17,063 nt of DNA from an uncultured Oscillospiraceae bacterium. GTDB taxonomy: Bacteria; Bacillota; Clostridia; Oscillospirales; Oscillospiraceae. Under the pieces are notes generated by a model that saw only the letters and a program-made list of their open reading frames with translations, was not told where the DNA came from and ran no database searches. Within the stretch, counting starts at the first letter, position 1. Each line of letters starts with the position of its first letter. Shown here piece after piece: positions 13,583-17,063 of this stretch. Position numbers and translations under genes: made by a program. The stretch spans positions 1 through 17,063 of the forward strand of contig CAJOCV010000051.1 of NCBI GenBank assembly GCA_905233785.1. The letters run 5' to 3'.

Positions 13583-16500
13583 ATGAAAAAGAATTGGAAA
13601 AGCGCGCTGAGCCTTCTGTTCGTTCTGATCTTCATGCTTCAGATCGCGGGCATGAGCGCAAGCGCAGAGAACACCGGTGCGACCGCGCCTCTCAGCGTTG
13701 CGGTCTACATTCCCTATACGGATGAGAACAATGTAGAGAGCATTCAGAAACTCGACGGCGAAACCGTCAAGCTACCCGAGGGTCTGAGTCTGGAGCTGCA
13801 GCTCGGAGACAGCGCGATCGGCTCTGACGCTGCGCTTACGCTGCAGAGCCTGATGGACAACGATCTGCAGCTCACGCCGCCCGAGGGCTATTACGTTTCC
13901 GAGCTGTACATCAGTCCGAACCTGTGCGACCCCATCGCGCAGATTTCTTTGGAGGGGGAAGCGGCCGACTCCGGTACCGCTATCACACTCAAAAAGGAAA
14001 AATTTGTTGACGAGTTCGGTTATTTTGACAGCACCCGGCTCTCCGGCACCGGCGACAGCTATACGCTTTTCATCACACTGGAAAAGCTGGAAAAGGTGGA
14101 GAATTTCAGCGTCTCCTACCGCTGTGGTGATGTGGAGGCAAGCGTTCCCGCCGACAGCACCGTCCCTGCGGGCACCAGCATTACCGCCGCCTCTATGAGC
14201 GATGTCGAGGGCTGGCGCTTCACCGGGTGGAAGCTCCGCTATCTCTGCAACGGTGCCGAGAGGGAGCTTGCCGCCGGAAACTCCCTCCAGCCCTACGCCG
14301 ATTGCGCGCTGATCGCTCAGTGGGAGGCCGTGCAGCAGGAAGAGCAGCAGGAAGAGCAGCAGCCCGAGCACGAGCATAGCTGGTACGAGTCCGCCAACAC
14401 CGCGACCTGCACCGAGGCGGGTGTGCGCACCTTCGCCTGCACCGGCTGCGACGAGACCTATAGCGAGCCGTGCGACGCACTGGGCCACAACTATGTTGCC
14501 GGCGAGGTCGTCGCCCCCACTACGGAAGCCGACGGTTACACGGTTTACACCTGCTCCCGCTGCAACGACAGTTATCACGGCGACATTACCGCAAAGCTTA
14601 CTCCTCATGAGCATAGCTGGAGCCTCGTCTCCGATACCGCCACCTGCGAGACCGCCGGCGTAAAAACCTATGCCTGCAGCGGCTGCAGCGAAACCTACAC
14701 CGAGGAGAGTCCCGCCAAGAACCACGCCTGGAACGAAGGCGTCGTAACCACTCCCGCCACCTGCGAGCACGTGGGTGTGAAGACCTTCACCTGCCAGAAC
14801 GATCCCAGCCACACCAGGACTGAGGAAATCCCCCTCGCCGAGCATGTCTGGGACGAGGGCGTTGTGACCAAGGCAGCCACCTGCACCGAAGCCGGCGTGA
14901 AGACCTATACCTGCCAGAATAACGCCAACCACACCAGGACAGAGGAAATCCCCGCCCTCGGTGGGGAGCATAGCTGGGACGAGGGTAAGGAAGACAGTGA
15001 AAAGGGCGTTACGGTTTACACCTGCACCCGCTGCGGCGCCACCAGAACCGAAGCACTTGTACCCAATCAGAAGAAGGGCGGCGATGTGACTGTCAATCAG
15101 CCGATAGAACTGGAGGACAGCAAGCTCAGTCCGGCAGCCGCCGCTCGTTCCTGGACGCTTGGCAGCAATACCGATTTCACCTTTACCGTGGACTATGAGT
15201 ACACCAAGCTCCAGTCCGTCATGATCGACGGCACAGCGCTGACGCTCAACACCGACTTCAGCGCCACCTCCGGCAGCACCGTCATCACTCTCAAGCAGGA
15301 GAAGCTGAACACCCTGAGCGCCGGCAACCACACGGTTGACGTGAACTATAGCGACAACGCTCATATTCAGTTCACCCTCAGCATCGCCTCCGCCCCCGTG
15401 GTCAAGACCGATATTACGATCAAGGCCAAGGATCGCACCGAGGTCTACAATGGTGAGAACATCACTTCCAACGAGTACGAGATTCTTTCCGGCGCACTGC
15501 AGAGCGGTGACAGGATCGAGGCTACCTACGGCGGCGGTTCCGTCAACGTAACCACCGGCGCCGCCAGTACGCTCACAGTCGTCATCAAGGACGCGGGCGG
15601 CAACGACGTCACCGCCTCCAAATATAACGTCACAACCAGCGGCGGCAATGTCATCGTTAACCCCCGTCCCCTAAATCTTCAGGGGCAGCCCGCCGAGAAG
15701 TCGGCTGACGGCAACGCCTACAATCTCAACGATTACGCCACCCGTATCAGTTCCAACAAGCTTGCAAACCAGAGTGTCGCTGTGAGCCTTGCCATCTATC
15801 AGAACGGTGCGCAGGTCAGCTCCGCGAAGGATGCCGGTACGTATGATATTATGCTCACCGCCTTCAGTGTCAAGGACAGCAACAATGTAGACGTTACCGC
15901 TAACTATTCCAATGCCGTGCCTCCCTACAAACTCGGTACGCTGACCATCACCAGTACTCCTGCGGCCATGATCCCTGTCACCGTCACCGCCAAGTCCCAG
16001 ACCTGGACCTATGACGGTCAGCCCCACGACTGCCACGAGTATACTGCTTCTGTCGCGCTCCAGGACGGCGACACCATGACTGTGAGCTTCGACGCGGCCA
16101 GCACCATTACCGATGTGGGCACCGTTGCCAACAAAATCAATGCCGTCACCATCAAGGACAGCAACGGCAACGGCGTCGCTTATGCCCTCAACGGCGTGGG
16201 CTCCGGCAAGTACAGCGTTACCGTGCAGGACGGCACGCTGAAGGTCGATCCCTTCAAGCTCACGCTCACCGCCGTCTCCGCCGAGAAGTATTATGACGGC
16301 GCCGCCCTCAAGAACGACAATGTAAAGGCCAGCGCTCTGATCAGTGGGCATAAGTTCTCCGTTGTACGCTTTGCCGTTACCGACAGTCAGGGCAACCTCA
16401 TCAAGAACGGTCCTGTCTCCGTCGGTACCTATACCAAGAAGGTCACAGACGTGACGATCCTTGACAGCAGAGGCGCCGATGTTACCAGAAACTACGATAT

Positions 16501-16726
16501 TACAAAGGTAGACGGCACTCTCAAGGTGCTTCAGGGCAACGGTAACGCGAACACCAAGAGCCCGAAGACCGGCGACGAAAACAGCATGGGGCTTTGGATC
16601 GCCTTGCTTGCGCTCTCCGCCGTAGTCGTGCTGGGCATTGTGGGATTTTTCTTCTACAAAAACAGGAAGCAGAACTCCAGCAAACGCGCTCCCCGCAAGA
16701 CCCGTCCCAACGATGACAAACAGTAA
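13583..16726 (+). CDS. Sortase-anchored multidomain surface protein (SPKTG)
   Basis: This 1047-residue cell-wall protein has a signal peptide (1-28, cleavage after SASA) and an N-terminal region of unknown fold (29-175). An InlB-B/Flg_new-like repeat follows (about 175-250, with GWRFTGWKL and ALIAQWEA), then a Gln/Glu linker (251-263). Six Cys/His repeats span 264-492. A region resembling an X2 domain comes next (about 505-603). Four MBG/YDG-like beta repeats follow (about 606-693, 694-789, 797-887, 888-983). The sorting signal is SPKTG (993-997), a hydrophobic stretch (about 1003-1025) and a basic tail. The start at 13583 was chosen over ATG 13577 because GAGGTG lies 7 bases upstream of it. 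MBG-type repeats occur in adhesins, but a ligand cannot be read from the sequence. Confidence 0.9.
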   Translation: MKKNWKSALSLLFVLIFMLQIAGMSASAENTGATAPLSVAVYIPYTDENNVESIQKLDGETVKLPEGLSLELQLGDSAIGSDAALTLQSLMDNDLQLTPPEGYYVSELYISPNLCDPIAQISLEGEAADSGTAITLKKEKFVDEFGYFDSTRLSGTGDSYTLFITLEKLEKVENFSVSYRCGDVEASVPADSTVPAGTSITAASMSDVEGWRFTGWKLRYLCNGAERELAAGNSLQPYADCALIAQWEAVQQEEQQEEQQPEHEHSWYESANTATCTEAGVRTFACTGCDETYSEPCDALGHNYVAGEVVAPTTEADGYTVYTCSRCNDSYHGDITAKLTPHEHSWSLVSDTATCETAGVKTYACSGCSETYTEESPAKNHAWNEGVVTTPATCEHVGVKTFTCQNDPSHTRTEEIPLAEHVWDEGVVTKAATCTEAGVKTYTCQNNANHTRTEEIPALGGEHSWDEGKEDSEKGVTVYTCTRCGATRTEALVPNQKKGGDVTVNQPIELEDSKLSPAAAARSWTLGSNTDFTFTVDYEYTKLQSVMIDGTALTLNTDFSATSGSTVITLKQEKLNTLSAGNHTVDVNYSDNAHIQFTLSIASAPVVKTDITIKAKDRTEVYNGENITSNEYEILSGALQSGDRIEATYGGGSVNVTTGAASTLTVVIKDAGGNDVTASKYNVTTSGGNVIVNPRPLNLQGQPAEKSADGNAYNLNDYATRISSNKLANQSVAVSLAIYQNGAQVSSAKDAGTYDIMLTAFSVKDSNNVDVTANYSNAVPPYKLGTLTITSTPAAMIPVTVTAKSQTWTYDGQPHDCHEYTASVALQDGDTMTVSFDAASTITDVGTVANKINAVTIKDSNGNGVAYALNGVGSGKYSVTVQDGTLKVDPFKLTLTAVSAEKYYDGAALKNDNVKASALISGHKFSVVRFAVTDSQGNLIKNGPVSVGTYTKKVTDVTILDSRGADVTRNYDITKVDGTLKVLQGNGNANTKSPKTGDENSMGLWIALLALSAVVVLGIVGFFFYKNRKQNSSKRAPRKTRPNDDKQ
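14372..15058 (+). repeat. Six Cys/His-rich protein repeats in the surface protein
   Basis: Units of 30-40 residues follow the plan HxWxxGxVTxxATCxxxGVKTYTCxxC...RTEEIPAL. They begin at residues 264, 302, 344, 381, 421 and 463. Units 1-3 and 6 carry a CxxC pair. Units 4 and 5 replace it with C-x5-H (TCQNDPSH and TCQNNANH) and are the most alike in DNA, suggesting a recent duplication. Unit 2 lacks the first Cys (PTTEADG in place of ATCTEAG). Confidence 0.85.
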
Positions 16727-16740
16727 AACAGAAATTGCGG

Positions 16741-16764
16741 AAGCCGGGGTCAACACCCCGGCTT
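16741..16764 (+). terminator. Probable terminator of the surface protein gene
   Basis: AAGCCGGGGT (16741-16750), loop CAAC and ACCCCGGCTT (16755-16764) form a perfect 10-bp stem 14 bases after the stop codon. The T-run after it is weak and interrupted (CTGTGCTCTTGTTTT). Confidence 0.7.
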
Positions 16765-16772
16765 CTGTGCTC

Positions 16773-16801
16773 TTGTTTTCCTGTTCGGTGCATATTATAA
16801 T
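16773..16801 (+). promoter_or_regulatory. Promoter of the terminal Mbeg1-like gene
   Basis: TTGTTT (16773-16778), a 17-base spacer and TATAAT (16796-16801) lie 34 bases before the start codon and begin in the T-rich tail of the preceding terminator. Confidence 0.6.
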
Positions 16802-16835
16802 AATAGTATATTTGCATAATAAAGGATGATTCTGC

Positions 16836-17063
16836 ATGGATACCGTATTGGATTACATTCGCTGGCGCGGAGACGTTCCGATCACCTATGACGGTGTGCG
16901 CGACGCCGACATCCTCGTGCTGGCGCTTCTGAGCTATCTGGATCTCAAACCCGTCTGGAAGGAACACACAGAGCCGTTTTTTCTTCGGGACTGTCAGCGC
17001 ATGGTGGATCAAGGCAGCCTGCATGTGCTGCTGACCGGTCAGGGGCTCGGTTATGAGGAGATC
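16836..17063 (+). CDS. Mbeg1-like (DUF2974) protein, 5' part only
   Basis: The window ends after 76 codons of this gene. The N-terminus MDTVLDYIRWRGDVPITYDG, followed by ADILVLALLSYLDLKPVW, matches the opening of Mbeg1-like/DUF2974 proteins. These are alpha/beta-hydrolase-fold, lipase-class-3-like proteins common in gut Clostridia. The catalytic serine region lies beyond the window. AAAGGA is 9 bases before the ATG. The function in bacteria is not established. Confidence 0.75.
   Translation, partial: MDTVLDYIRWRGDVPITYDGVRDADILVLALLSYLDLKPVWKEHTEPFFLRDCQRMVDQGSLHVLLTGQGLGYEEI

Noticed and set aside
14372..15058. Repeats in the surface protein gene as a CRISPR-like or non-coding array
   Set aside because: The units are in frame, diverged at DNA level and of protein-repeat character.

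Overview
The window reads as chromosomal DNA of a spore-forming Clostridium-class member of the Bacillota, probably an Oscillospiraceae-like gut lineage. The reasons are moderately GC-rich coding sequence with AT-rich gaps, strong AGGAGG-type ribosome binding sites, spoVAD/spoVAE, Hsp33, a class B sortase with an SPKTG-type substrate, and tRNA genes that encode CCA. The taxonomic call is inference. No phage, transposase, CRISPR or defence locus was seen.

Layout. (1) 1-512, minus: a SLOG/DUF1273-type protein. Its promoter is back to back with the next one. (2) 606-5136, plus: a polyamine ABC transporter operon, potABCD. It has a strong promoter, a roughly 340-nt structured leader ending in an intrinsic terminator just before potA, translationally coupled genes, a palindromic REP-like repeat and a final terminator. 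(3) 5181-6564, plus: spoVAD-spoVAE, part of the spore dipicolinate-channel system but without an adjacent spoVAC. (4) 6559-6765: a convergent gap filled by an inverted-repeat element that supplies the stop codons of both flanking genes. (5) 6760-9528, minus: a eukaryotic-type hexokinase, an SPFH/paraslipin membrane protein and a short NfeD protein; the last two form a classic pair. (6) 9717-11687, plus: a TrpR-related YerC-type regulator, an overlapping SAM methyltransferase, and the redox chaperone Hsp33. (7) 11734-12244: four tRNA genes (Val-UAC, Phe-GAA, Gly-GCC, Cys-GCA) with hairpins in every spacer, then a terminator. (8) 12558-16726: a class B sortase and a 1047-residue cell-wall protein ending in SPKTG, very probably enzyme and substrate. 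(9) From 16836: the start of an Mbeg1-like (DUF2974) hydrolase cut by the window end.

How the genes work together. The pot genes form one importer: PotD captures the polyamine, PotB and PotC form the channel, and PotA hydrolyses ATP. The leader suggests transcription attenuation in response to a small molecule or another signal. The sortase would anchor the neighbouring surface protein to peptidoglycan. NfeD and paraslipin would form a membrane-microdomain pair.

The strongest candidate for something undescribed is the pot leader RNA. The stop-codon-supplying inverted repeat at 6559-6765 is the second. Both were found by reading and hand-pairing the sequence; no folding program or database search was run.
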